DNA of 64,000 nucleotides, taken from the NCBI GenBank assembly GCA_031256955.1, contig JAIRPP010000016.1, forward strand, positions 124,001 through 188,000, given 5' to 3'. The notes below the pieces were generated by a model that did not search any database, was not told where the DNA came from, and saw nothing but the letters and a program-made list of their open reading frames with translations. The stretch comes from Candidatus Methanoplasma sp. Its GTDB lineage: Archaea; Thermoplasmatota; Thermoplasmata; Methanomassiliicoccales; Methanomethylophilaceae. Of the stretch, positions 56,862 through 64,000 are shown piece by piece. Positions within the stretch are counted from its first letter, which is position 1; every line of letters begins with the position of its first letter. Both the position numbers and the translations under genes were made by a program.

Positions 56862-59033
56862 TCACACGACGACGAACAGGACCGCCGTCACGAGGCATAT
56901 CGTGGACAGCAGCTTCACCAGGACGTGGATCGAGGGGCCCGCCGTGTCCTTGAAGGGGTCTCCGACGGTGTCTCCGACGACCGCGGCCGCGTGCGCCGGG
57001 GACCTCTTGCCCCCGTGCTGCCCGGTCTCGATGTACTTCTTGGCGTTGTCCCAGGCCCCTCCCCCGTTGTTGAGGAAGTTGGCCATGAAGATCCCCATGC
57101 CGGTGCCCACCATTATGAGCGCCCCGACCGCGTTGTAGGCGATCTCCGGGAACACGAGCCTGTATATGAGCCCGAACGCCACGGGGACCAGTATGGGCAG
57201 GAGCGCGGGCACGACCATCGCCTTCAGCGCGCCGCGCGTGGCTATGTCCACGCACCTGGCGTAGTCCGGCTGGGACGTCCCCTCCATTATGCCCTTGTCC
57301 TCGCGGAACTGCCTGCGGACCTCCTCGATCATCTCCCCGGCGGCCGTTCCCACGGCGCGTATGGAGAGGGACGCGAAGAACGCCACCAGGACTATCCCTA
57401 TGAGCCCGCCGACGAATATCAGCGGGTCTCCGAGGTTGACGTAGAACACTTCCGCCAGCGGGATCCCCTTGATCTCGGCCACGATCTCGAAGAACGCGGC
57501 GAAGAGCAGGAACGCGGCGAGGGCGGCGGACGCCATCGCGTATCCCTTGGTGAGCGCCTTGGTGGTGTTGCCGGCGGCGTCCAGCTTGTCGGTCCTCCTC
57601 CTGACCTCCTCGGGCTGGTCGGACATCTCCGCTATGCCGCCCGCGTTGTCGGTTATCGGGCCGAAGGTGTCCTCGGCGAGTATGAACGCGGAGGACGCGA
57701 GCATGGCTATGGTGCCTATCGCGGTCCCGTAGAGGCCGTAGGTGGAGACGCCGTCGAAGAGCCCGCCCGCGGCGGGGTCGGCGGCGTTGCCGAGCACGTA
57801 GGTCGCTATGATGGCGACGACTATGCACACGATCGGGAGGACCGTGGACTCCATGCCTATGGATATGCCGTAGATGACGTTGGTGGCCGGGCCCGTCTCC
57901 GACGCCTTGGCTATGCTCTTGACGGGCTTGTGGTCGCCGGTGTAGTACTGGGTGAGGTAGACTATGGCGAGCCCGAGGGCTATGCCGACTATCCCGCACC
58001 CGACGTAGTAGTACCATCCGTCGATCTCGTCTTTGAGCAGCCAGTACGTGGCGAACGCCAGCGAGGCTATGACTATGGCGAGCGTGACGTAGTAGCCCAG
58101 GTTGAGGGCCTTGCACACGTCGGCGTCCTCGTCCCTCACGCGGACGGCGAATATGCCGACCAGGGACGCTATGAGGCCGAACGCCATGAGGACGAGCGGC
58201 AGGAACACCCAGTTGAGGGACATCTGGGGGGACAGCGCGAAGACGGCGGTCCCTATGACCATCGAGCCGATTATCTCCGCGGCGGTGGACTCGAATATGT
58301 CCGCCCCGCGGCCGGCGCAGTCGCCGACGTTGTCGCCCACGAGGTCCGCTATGACGGCGGGGTTCCTCGGGTCGTCCTCGGGTATGCCCGCCTCGACCTT
58401 GCCGACGAGGTCGGCGCCGACGTCGGCGGCCTTGGTGTATATGCCGCCGCCCAGCTGGGCGAACAGCGCGGCCATGGAGGCCCCGAACGCGTATCCGACC
58501 ACCGCGTGCAGCGTGTCGGTCATCGTCCCGTCGATGAGCGAGTCGTACGCGAAGACCACCCCGAAGAGGCCCGCGAGGGACAGGGTGGAGACCGCTATCC
58601 CGGAGATCGCCCCTCCGCGGAACGAGCACAGGAACGCCTCCTTGAAGGAGGAGCGCGCCGCGCTGGCGACGCGGATGTTGGCGTTGACCGACACCCTCAT
58701 CCCTATGTACCCGGAGAGGATCGAGAATCCAGCCCCAATCAGGAAGGCCGCCGCGACCTTGAAGTTGAGGTAGTTCGAGAAGTCGCCTCCGGCGAGCGAG
58801 CATAGCGCGATCACGATCGCGAGAACGATGCTTATGATCCCTATCGTCTTGTACTGGCGCCGCAGGTATGCCATGGCGCCGGTCTCTATCGCGTCGGATA
58901 TCTTCTGCATCTCAGGGGTCCCTTTGTCCTTGGACCATATGCCCCTGTAGAAGAACAGAGCGAACAGCAGCGCGACGAGGGCCGAGACGGGGATCATGAA
59001 CAACAGGTTGTTTACATCCAGTAGATCTATCAT
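56862..59033 (-). CDS. hppA: Membrane-bound proton-pumping pyrophosphatase
   Basis: A 723-residue protein with about 16 membrane helices that couples pyrophosphate hydrolysis to ion pumping. The catalytic DDPRNPAVIADLVGDNVGD and the second conserved block GDTVGDPFKDTAGPS are present. The position that separates potassium-dependent from independent enzymes reads GNTTKA (lysine), the potassium-independent type, so H+ pumping without K+ is expected. ATG 59033 chosen (MIDLLDVNNL); the track's 37 extra residues overlap the promoter. Pyrophosphate-driven pumping suits an energy-limited methanogen. Confidence 0.93.
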   Translation of the reverse strand: MIDLLDVNNLLFMIPVSALVALLFALFFYRGIWSKDKGTPEMQKISDAIETGAMAYLRRQYKTIGIISIVLAIVIALCSLAGGDFSNYLNFKVAAAFLIGAGFSILSGYIGMRVSVNANIRVASAARSSFKEAFLCSFRGGAISGIAVSTLSLAGLFGVVFAYDSLIDGTMTDTLHAVVGYAFGASMAALFAQLGGGIYTKAADVGADLVGKVEAGIPEDDPRNPAVIADLVGDNVGDCAGRGADIFESTAAEIIGSMVIGTAVFALSPQMSLNWVFLPLVLMAFGLIASLVGIFAVRVRDEDADVCKALNLGYYVTLAIVIASLAFATYWLLKDEIDGWYYYVGCGIVGIALGLAIVYLTQYYTGDHKPVKSIAKASETGPATNVIYGISIGMESTVLPIVCIVVAIIATYVLGNAADPAAGGLFDGVSTYGLYGTAIGTIAMLASSAFILAEDTFGPITDNAGGIAEMSDQPEEVRRRTDKLDAAGNTTKALTKGYAMASAALAAFLLFAAFFEIVAEIKGIPLAEVFYVNLGDPLIFVGGLIGIVLVAFFASLSIRAVGTAAGEMIEEVRRQFREDKGIMEGTSQPDYARCVDIATRGALKAMVVPALLPILVPVAFGLIYRLVFPEIAYNAVGALIMVGTGMGIFMANFLNNGGGAWDNAKKYIETGQHGGKRSPAHAAAVVGDTVGDPFKDTAGPSIHVLVKLLSTICLVTAVLFVVV

Positions 59034-59136
59034 TGTGTTATTCCCCAATGTGCCTGAATAAGGCAAACCGCTGTTCCTATATAATAGTTGAATACGGAAT
59101 CGCAGGGCGCGCACGCATGCGCGCGCCTCGCCCGGG

Positions 59137-59640
59137 TCACGCAAACGGGCCCATGCCCAGCCCGGCCGCCTCCGCCACGTCGGCGACCCTGCCGCACTCC
59201 GCCCTCCCCCCGGACACTGAGCACAGGAGCAGCTCCCCGTCCTCCGCCACCAGGCCGGGGCCGAACGTCACCAGCGGGTTCAGCACGTCCTTCCCGAACA
59301 CCTCCGCGGCGCACGCCGCGCCCACGTCGCACGTGAGGGACAGGACCACGTCCGCCCCGTCCAGGACGGCGCGGTCCTCCTTCGCCCTGACCTTGTCCTG
59401 CAGGCAGGACGCGGACGTGTGCATCGCCCCGGCCACGTCTATCCCGTCGCGGGACAGGGCGTCGGCCAGCCTCGCGGCGGCGTCCGCCCCGCCGACCCCG
59501 GCGCAGAGCCTGGCGCAGGTGTTGCACGTCCATATCGCGACCCTCTTGCCCCTGAGGGCCTCCAGCAGCCCGCCGTAGTCCCTGTCCCTGGCCATCATCA
59601 GCACGCCCTCGATCCTCCTGCGCACGCCATATTCCCCCAT
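59137..59640 (-). CDS. Orphan MTHFR C-terminal-type cysteine-rich domain
   Basis: A 167-residue protein that resembles the first two thirds of the methylene-tetrahydrofolate reductase C-terminal domain (MTHFR_C/MetV type): AIWTCNTCARLCAG, a mid-domain TSASCLQ, ADVVLSLTCDVGAACAAEVF and LNPLVTF. It lacks the final cysteine cluster of that domain. In acetogens and methylotrophs such proteins pair with MetF. No MetF lies nearby. Its electron or methyl partner is unknown. ATG 59640 chosen. Confidence 0.7.
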   Translation of the reverse strand: MGEYGVRRRIEGVLMMARDRDYGGLLEALRGKRVAIWTCNTCARLCAGVGGADAAARLADALSRDGIDVAGAMHTSASCLQDKVRAKEDRAVLDGADVVLSLTCDVGAACAAEVFGKDVLNPLVTFGPGLVAEDGELLLCSVSGGRAECGRVADVAEAAGLGMGPFA

Positions 59641-59787
59641 ATCCCGTCGGGGAATAAAGAGGTTGCCCGCGGGGCGGAGGCCCCTCCGCGGCGGGGGGCG
59701 GCGCGCGGAGAAGGGGGCGATCCCGGTCGAGCGTGCAAACGTCTTTAAATACAACCGACGTCTCACGCGCCAGCACGAGTGATTAAA

Positions 59788-60729
59788 ATGGCCGATCTGA
59801 AGCTCATACCAGTCAAAGACATCAGGATCAAGAAGGGCGCGACCGTCAACGACCTCCTGAAGGCCATGGGGAGGTCCGGCGGGTTCACCGCGCAGAAGCT
59901 GGCCGACGCCACCGACATAGCGGAGGCCATGGTGAAGAAGGAGGGGTGCCTCAAGATCCTCTCGTTCCCCGCGTGCATAATGGCGACCGGGACCCGCGGG
60001 GTCATCGTCGACATGGTCAGGAACCGCATGGTGGACCTGATCATAACCACGTGCGGCACCCTCGACCACGACATAGCGAGGAGCTACGCCGACTACTACA
60101 AGGGCGACTTCATGATGGACGACGAGATGCTCAGGGAGGAGCACGAGATCAGCAGGCTCGGGAACGTGCTGGTCCCCGACTCCTGCTACGGGACGGTCCT
60201 GGAGGAGAACCTCCTGCCCATGTTCGACGACATATTCCGCGACAGCCAGTCCATGTCCACGCACGAGATCATCGATGCGGTGGGGTCGAGGATGAAGGAC
60301 CCCGACAGCCTCCTGTTCCAGTGCCACGACAAGGGCGTGCCCGTGGTGGTCCCGGGGATCACCGACGGGTCCTTCGGGTGCCAGCTGTGGATGTACTACC
60401 AGACCCACCGCAAGCTGAGGATAGACCTCTTCGCGGACGAGCAGATGCTGAGCGAGATGACCAACGCCGCCAAGCGCACCGGCGCGATAATCATCGGGGG
60501 AGGGATCTCCAAGCACCACGTGATCTGGTGGAACCAGTTCAGGGGCGGCCTGGACTACTGCATATACCTGACCACCGCCGAGGAGTACGACGGGTCCCTG
60601 TCCGGGGCCAGGATAAGGGAGGCCGTGTCCTGGGGGAAGGTCAAGAGCGGCGCCAAGAAGATGACGGTCGAGGGGGACGCGACCATAACCCTGCCCCTGA
60701 TCTACGCCGGGCTGGCGGACAGGGTCTGA
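59788..60729 (+). CDS. dhs: Deoxyhypusine synthase
   Basis: A 313-residue enzyme that transfers the aminobutyl group of spermidine to a lysine of translation factor aIF5A. Conserved SFPACIMATG, TTCGTLDHDIAR, GAIIIGGGISKHH, and the catalytic lysine in SWGKVK (usual SWGKI) are all present. TATA box TCTTTAAATA (59740-59750) is about 38 bp upstream of the ATG at 59788; a GTG at 59779 is possible. The aIF5A gene is not in the window. Confidence 0.93.
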   Translation: MADLKLIPVKDIRIKKGATVNDLLKAMGRSGGFTAQKLADATDIAEAMVKKEGCLKILSFPACIMATGTRGVIVDMVRNRMVDLIITTCGTLDHDIARSYADYYKGDFMMDDEMLREEHEISRLGNVLVPDSCYGTVLEENLLPMFDDIFRDSQSMSTHEIIDAVGSRMKDPDSLLFQCHDKGVPVVVPGITDGSFGCQLWMYYQTHRKLRIDLFADEQMLSEMTNAAKRTGAIIIGGGISKHHVIWWNQFRGGLDYCIYLTTAEEYDGSLSGARIREAVSWGKVKSGAKKMTVEGDATITLPLIYAGLADRV

Positions 60730-60730
60730 C

Positions 60731-61732
60731 ATGCCGAAGAAGATCCTGGCCCTGCCCGGGGACGGCGTTGGCCCCGAGGTGGTGTCCGCCGCCGCGAGCG
60801 TCGTCGAGGCCGTCGCGGGCGGGAAGGTGGAGATCGCGTTCGCGGACATAGGGGAGTCCGCCTTCGAGGCCACCGGGCACCGCCTGCCTCCCGAGACGAT
60901 AGACCTGGCGACGGAGGCCGACGCGATAATCGCGGGCACGGTGGCGGACAAGCCGTCCGACAGGAGGTACGGCAACCCGGTCCGCGCGCTGAAGAAGCAG
61001 CTGGGCCTCTACGCCGTCCTGCGCAGGTTCTCCCCGCTCCTCCCCGCGCCGGGGCGGAGGCCCATGGACGTCTTCGTGGTCACCGGGAACCCGGACGCCC
61101 TGCTGAACGTGACCGAGACCGAGAGCCTGGACGGAGTCATGATGCAGAAGTACCTCTCCGCGGGGAGCTGCGCCAGGCTGTTCCGGAAGACCGCTCAGGT
61201 GGCGGAGGCCGGCGGGCGCAGGAGGATAACGTGCGCCCACCGCGCGGCGGCGTTCCCCGCGTCCGACGGCCTGTTCCTGGACCGCTTCTACAAGGAGTTC
61301 GCCGCGTCGGAGTTCATGATCGGGGACATGGAGGTGGAGCAGGCGGCCGCCGAGATGGTCATGGACCCGGGGTCCATGGACGTGATCGTGTCCACGGACC
61401 TGTACGGCAGCGTCCTGGCGGGGGTCGGCGCGGGGCTGGTGGGCGGGGGGTATCTGACCCCGATGGGGAGCCTGGGGGACTCCTCCGGCCTGTTCGAGCC
61501 CATGCACGGGCCGAGGGCGGACATGGCCGACAAGGGCGAGGTCAACCCCACGTCCGCCATCCTGTCCGCGGCGATGGCCCTGGACCAGGCGGGGCTCCGC
61601 GCCGAGGCGGAGGCCGTCAGGGCCTCCGTGAGGTCCGCGTACGCCAGGGGGGCGGTCACCCCCGACGCCGGGGGGAGCCTCGGGACGGCTGGCTTCTGCG
61701 ACGAGGTCGTTGAAGGTCTTAAAAAGCCGTGA
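60731..61732 (+). CDS. Isopropylmalate/isocitrate dehydrogenase-like protein without catalytic residues
   Basis: A 333-residue protein of the beta-decarboxylating dehydrogenase fold, recognisable from LALPGDGVGPEV at the start and EPMHGPRADMADKGEVNPTSAILSAAM near the end. The usual active-site features are gone: the RENTE loop reads TGNPDALLN, the catalytic lysine of HKANVMKLTDGLF is proline (HRAAAFPASDGLF), and the metal aspartates of NLFGDILSD read DLYGSVLAG. So it is unlikely to act as leuB, aksF or icd. It starts one base after deoxyhypusine synthase and precedes a CoM methyltransferase gene, so the three may be one operon. Confidence 0.85.
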   Translation: MPKKILALPGDGVGPEVVSAAASVVEAVAGGKVEIAFADIGESAFEATGHRLPPETIDLATEADAIIAGTVADKPSDRRYGNPVRALKKQLGLYAVLRRFSPLLPAPGRRPMDVFVVTGNPDALLNVTETESLDGVMMQKYLSAGSCARLFRKTAQVAEAGGRRRITCAHRAAAFPASDGLFLDRFYKEFAASEFMIGDMEVEQAAAEMVMDPGSMDVIVSTDLYGSVLAGVGAGLVGGGYLTPMGSLGDSSGLFEPMHGPRADMADKGEVNPTSAILSAAMALDQAGLRAEAEAVRASVRSAYARGAVTPDAGGSLGTAGFCDEVVEGLKKP

Positions 61733-61747
61733 GTCATCAATGCTTGG

Positions 61748-62803
61748 ATGATCGACAGAGGACACAGGGGCTGCGTGGAGGCCGCCCTGGCCCACGAGGC
61801 CGGGGCCCGCACGCCAGTCAACAACTTCGCCATCGTGACCGCAGCCCGCAGCGCGGGGATGACGGTAGACGAGGCCAGATGGCGCCCGGAGGTCTCCGCC
61901 ACCGTATCCATAGACTACGCCCTGAAGACGCGCTCGGACTTCGTCAAGCCGATCCTGGACTCGCAGGCTCCGTTCGCGGACCTGGGCGCGGAGGTCTCCT
62001 TCCCGGAGGACGACTACGGGTACATAAGGAGCCACCTGGTGAAAGATGCGGAGGACGTCGATTCCCTGGCGTTCTTCGACCCCCGGGCGGCTGAGGAGTG
62101 CCCCTTCTTCTCGAAGATCTTCGTGGAGGGGCTGGAGGCCACGGCCGCCGCGCTCCCCGAGGACCTCCACGTGTGCGGGCTCTCCTGGGGGCCGTTCACG
62201 ACCGCCGGGCTCCTCATGGGCGCGGAGCAGATGCTCATGGCGACGTTCATGGACAGGGACATGGTGCGCTCGCTTGTGGACAAGTCCGCCGGGTTCGTCC
62301 TGGACATGCAGGCGGCGATGCTGGAGGCCGGCGCCACGGTGATATGGATGGCCGACCCCACGTCGTCCGGGGACATGATCTCCCCGGGAATGTTCGAGGA
62401 CCTGTCCTTCGGGGCGATAAAGAGCGTGATGGAGGGCGCGAAGGCCGCCTCGGGCGCCCCCGCGTTCCTGCACATATGCGGGGACACGACGGGCATCCTG
62501 CCCATGATCCCGGATACGGGCACGGACTGCTTCAGCTTCGACCACGCGGTGGACATCGCGGCGGCCAAGGGCCTCGCCGGGAAGAGGGTCGCCCTCATGG
62601 GCAACATAGACCCCGTGAAGCTGATAATGGACGGGAGCCCGGAGGCGGTGGCGAGGGAGTGCGCCCGCATGATCGGGATCGCCGGGACCGAGGGCGGGTA
62701 CGTCATCGCCCCCGGGTGCGAGACGCCGCAGAGCAGCCCCGACGCCAACGTGGAGGCGATGGGGCGGGCCGGGACGGAGTACTGGCTCGGGAACGGGAGA
62801 TGA
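61748..62803 (+). CDS. MtaA/MtbA-type methylcobamide:CoM methyltransferase
   Basis: A 351-residue protein of the uroporphyrinogen-decarboxylase fold used by corrinoid-dependent CoM methyltransferases. The zinc ligands are visible as HICGDT (His and Cys) and APGCETP (Cys), and NIDPVKLI and WMADPTSSGDMISP are typical of MtaA/MtbA. It would move a methyl group from methyl-corrinoid protein to coenzyme M, the entry to methane from methanol or methylamines. Whether methanol or amine type cannot be told. Its substrate-specific partners (MtaBC, MtmBC) are not in the window. Confidence 0.9.
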   Translation: MIDRGHRGCVEAALAHEAGARTPVNNFAIVTAARSAGMTVDEARWRPEVSATVSIDYALKTRSDFVKPILDSQAPFADLGAEVSFPEDDYGYIRSHLVKDAEDVDSLAFFDPRAAEECPFFSKIFVEGLEATAAALPEDLHVCGLSWGPFTTAGLLMGAEQMLMATFMDRDMVRSLVDKSAGFVLDMQAAMLEAGATVIWMADPTSSGDMISPGMFEDLSFGAIKSVMEGAKAASGAPAFLHICGDTTGILPMIPDTGTDCFSFDHAVDIAAAKGLAGKRVALMGNIDPVKLIMDGSPEAVARECARMIGIAGTEGGYVIAPGCETPQSSPDANVEAMGRAGTEYWLGNGR

Positions 62804-62833
62804 GCGGGCTGGCGCGATAGAAGTGGGAGATAG

Positions 62834-62917
62834 TGCAAGGGAAGGGATTTGAACCCTTGGACCACTAAGGACTAGGCCCTCAACCTAGCGTCGTTGGCCA
62901 AGCTTGACTACCCTTGC
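62834..62917 (-). tRNA. tRNA-Leu (anticodon GAG)
   Basis: An 84-nt class II tRNA. Acceptor GCAAGGG pairs with CCCTTGC, discriminator A. Anticodon stem CTAGG/CCTAG with loop TTGAGGG, giving anticodon GAG; a long variable arm (TCCTTAGTGGTCC) marks leucine. It reads CUC and CUU. CCA is not encoded. Confidence 0.95.
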
Positions 62918-63053
62918 GAATGTGCGCTTGAATGGGCATGCAGTAGATAAGCTTTTGCGCAGGGGAGCGGCGCGCCGCGCTCCCGCGGCCCGCTGTCCCA
63001 CAGCGGGCGCTGAAAAGATTCTAATAGGGCCCGCGCTATTTCATATTATATTG

Positions 63054-63063
63054 GTATGCATAC
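63054..63063. promoter_or_regulatory. GTATGCATAC palindrome at the cysteine desulfurase promoter
   Basis: A perfect 10-bp palindrome directly downstream of a TATA-like CATATTATATTGG (about 63041-63053), where transcription of the desulfurase gene should begin. Two hairpins lie just upstream (around 62962-62984 and 62988-63007). It could be an operator; one short palindrome is weak evidence. Confidence 0.4.
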
Positions 63064-63108
63064 TATGGAATCAAAGGTATGAATATCAAAAGAACCTACG
63101 GGACCAAC

Positions 63109-64000
63109 ATGCCAAAGACCATTTATCTAGACAACGCGGCCACGACCGCGGTGAAGCGGGAGGTCTTCGACGCGATGGCCCCGTACTTCACGGAGCAGTA
63201 CGGGAACCCGTCCAGCATCCACGAGTTCGGAGCCAGGTGCGGGGTCGCCTGCGACGAGGCCAGGGCGAAGGTCGCGAAGGTGATCGGAGCGAACCCGCAG
63301 GAGATCTACTTCACCTCCGGGGGGACCGAGTCCGACAACTGGGCGATCAAATCGACCGCGTACGCTAAAAAAGAGAAGGGCAGGCATATAATCACCACCA
63401 GGATAGAGCACCACGCGGTCATGGAGACCTGCGAGTTCCTCAAGCGCGACGGGTTCGACGTCACCTTCCTGGACGTCGACGACCAGGGCCTGGTGGACCC
63501 CGCGAAGCTGGAGGCGGCCATCCGCCCGGACACGATACTCATATCCGTCATATACGCCAACAACGAGATCGGCACGGTGCAGCCCATAGCCGAGATCGGC
63601 AGGATCGCCCGCGCCAGGGGCGTGCTGTTCCACACCGACGCCGTCCAGGCGTTCGGCCACGTCCCCATAGACGTGGACGCGGAGAACATAGACCTCCTCA
63701 GCGCCAGCGGCCACAAGATACACGGCCCCAAGGGCATAGGGTTCCTGTACATGAGGAAGGGCGTGAAGCTCCCCCCGCTGATGCACGGCGGGCACCACGA
63801 GAGGGGGCGCCGCGCGGGCACGCTCAACGTGCCCGGGATAGTCGGGCTGGGGAAGGCGGCGGAGATCGCCGGCGCGGAGATGGCCGCCAACGCCGAGCGC
63901 GTGACCGCCCTCCGCGACAGGCTCATAAAGGGCATGCTGTCGGAGATCCCGCACTCCAGGCTCAACGGGCACCCCACCAAAAGGCTGCCCGGCAACGCCA
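63109..64000 (+). CDS. Cysteine desulfurase (NifS/IscS type), 5' part
   Basis: Missed by the ORF track because it runs off the right edge. The frame from ATG 63109 reads MPKTIYLDNAATTAVKREVF, then IYFTSGGTESDNWAIK, the catalytic histidine region IEHHAVMETC, YANNEIGTVQP and the pyridoxal-phosphate lysine in SASGHKIHGPKG. It pulls sulfur from cysteine for Fe-S clusters and thio-modifications. An ATG at 63079 in the same frame would add ten residues. About 297 residues are visible; the mobile cysteine loop lies beyond the window. Confidence 0.93.
   Translation, partial: MPKTIYLDNAATTAVKREVFDAMAPYFTEQYGNPSSIHEFGARCGVACDEARAKVAKVIGANPQEIYFTSGGTESDNWAIKSTAYAKKEKGRHIITTRIEHHAVMETCEFLKRDGFDVTFLDVDDQGLVDPAKLEAAIRPDTILISVIYANNEIGTVQPIAEIGRIARARGVLFHTDAVQAFGHVPIDVDAENIDLLSASGHKIHGPKGIGFLYMRKGVKLPPLMHGGHHERGRRAGTLNVPGIVGLGKAAEIAGAEMAANAERVTALRDRLIKGMLSEIPHSRLNGHPTKRLPGNA

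Noticed and set aside
60731-61732. leuB or aksF (coenzyme B pathway) assignment
   Set aside because: Catalytic lysine, metal-binding aspartates and the RENTE loop are all replaced.
61748-62803. Uroporphyrinogen decarboxylase (hemE)
   Set aside because: The zinc-ligand HxC...C pattern and the absence of the decarboxylase N-terminal motif favour the CoM methyltransferase branch.

Overview
The window is archaeal, GC-rich and almost certainly from a methanogen. The evidence is archaeal RNA polymerase subunit Rpo7 and Spt4, ribosomal proteins S24e and S27ae, deoxyhypusine synthase, archaeosine synthase, a PorGDAB pyruvate oxidoreductase, a coenzyme M biosynthesis operon with a methanogenesis-marker protein, and a corrinoid:coenzyme M methyltransferase-type protein. 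Many genes look leaderless, with a TATA box about 25 nt before the start codon. None of the roughly 57 genes whose stop I could see ends in TAG; nearly all end in TGA. That fits a pyrrolysine-using methylotrophic methanogen, and Methanomassiliicoccales is my best guess, by inference only.

Layout. Positions 1-907 hold the 3' end of a CobN-like chelatase gene, followed by a DUF4143 ATPase (941-2281). 2787-9224 is a tightly overlapping seven-gene minus-strand operon: AtwA-like ABC ATPase, G3E-type GTPase, Fe-S protein, DUF39/ferredoxin protein (marker 16), cysteate synthase, ComDE fusion and a UPF0280 protein. It joins coenzyme M synthesis, sulfur incorporation and probable methyl-CoM reductase activation. 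9630-24138 is a metal or tetrapyrrole locus: FecE-type ATPase, a second CobN, ChlI and ChlD, two dockerin-bearing substrate-binding proteins and two FecCD permeases. A 17-bp inverted repeat of the form TTGGAT-N5-ATCCAA sits at six promoters here. A GNAT toxin-like pair and a small one-repeat surface protein interrupt it.

24162-36444 carries an orphan cytosine methylase, a DUF368 transporter, ArcS, PyrB/PyrI with small downstream genes, a siroheme-type dehydrogenase, an EFR1 ferredoxin, a DUF92 protein, porGDAB and an aquaporin. 36621-43137 has IleS, a second DUF4143 ATPase, and the two aconitase-X (phosphomevalonate dehydratase) subunits, the small one fused to a Nudix domain, preceded by a 42-residue cysteine-rich gene absent from the ORF track. 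43279-48567 holds two paralogous surface proteins with InlB-type and BspA-type repeats.

48700-64000 has TyrA, a DRG-family GTPase, a zinc-ribbon membrane protein, a third DUF4143 ATPase, a frameshifted fourth, tRNA-Arg(CCG), the rpoE-spt4-dephospho-CoA kinase-rps24e-rps27ae operon, a membrane pyrophosphatase, an orphan MTHFR C-terminal-type domain, deoxyhypusine synthase, an isopropylmalate-dehydrogenase-like protein lacking its catalytic residues, a MtaA/MtbA-type methyltransferase, tRNA-Leu(GAG) and the start of a cysteine desulfurase.

The two strongest candidates for something undescribed are (1) four DUF4143 ATPase genes, each with its own private set of upstream repeats spaced at exactly 33, 23, 23 and 33 bp, and (2) the six-site operator regulon tying CobN-ChlI-ChlD chelatase genes to an ABC importer with dockerin-bearing receptors.
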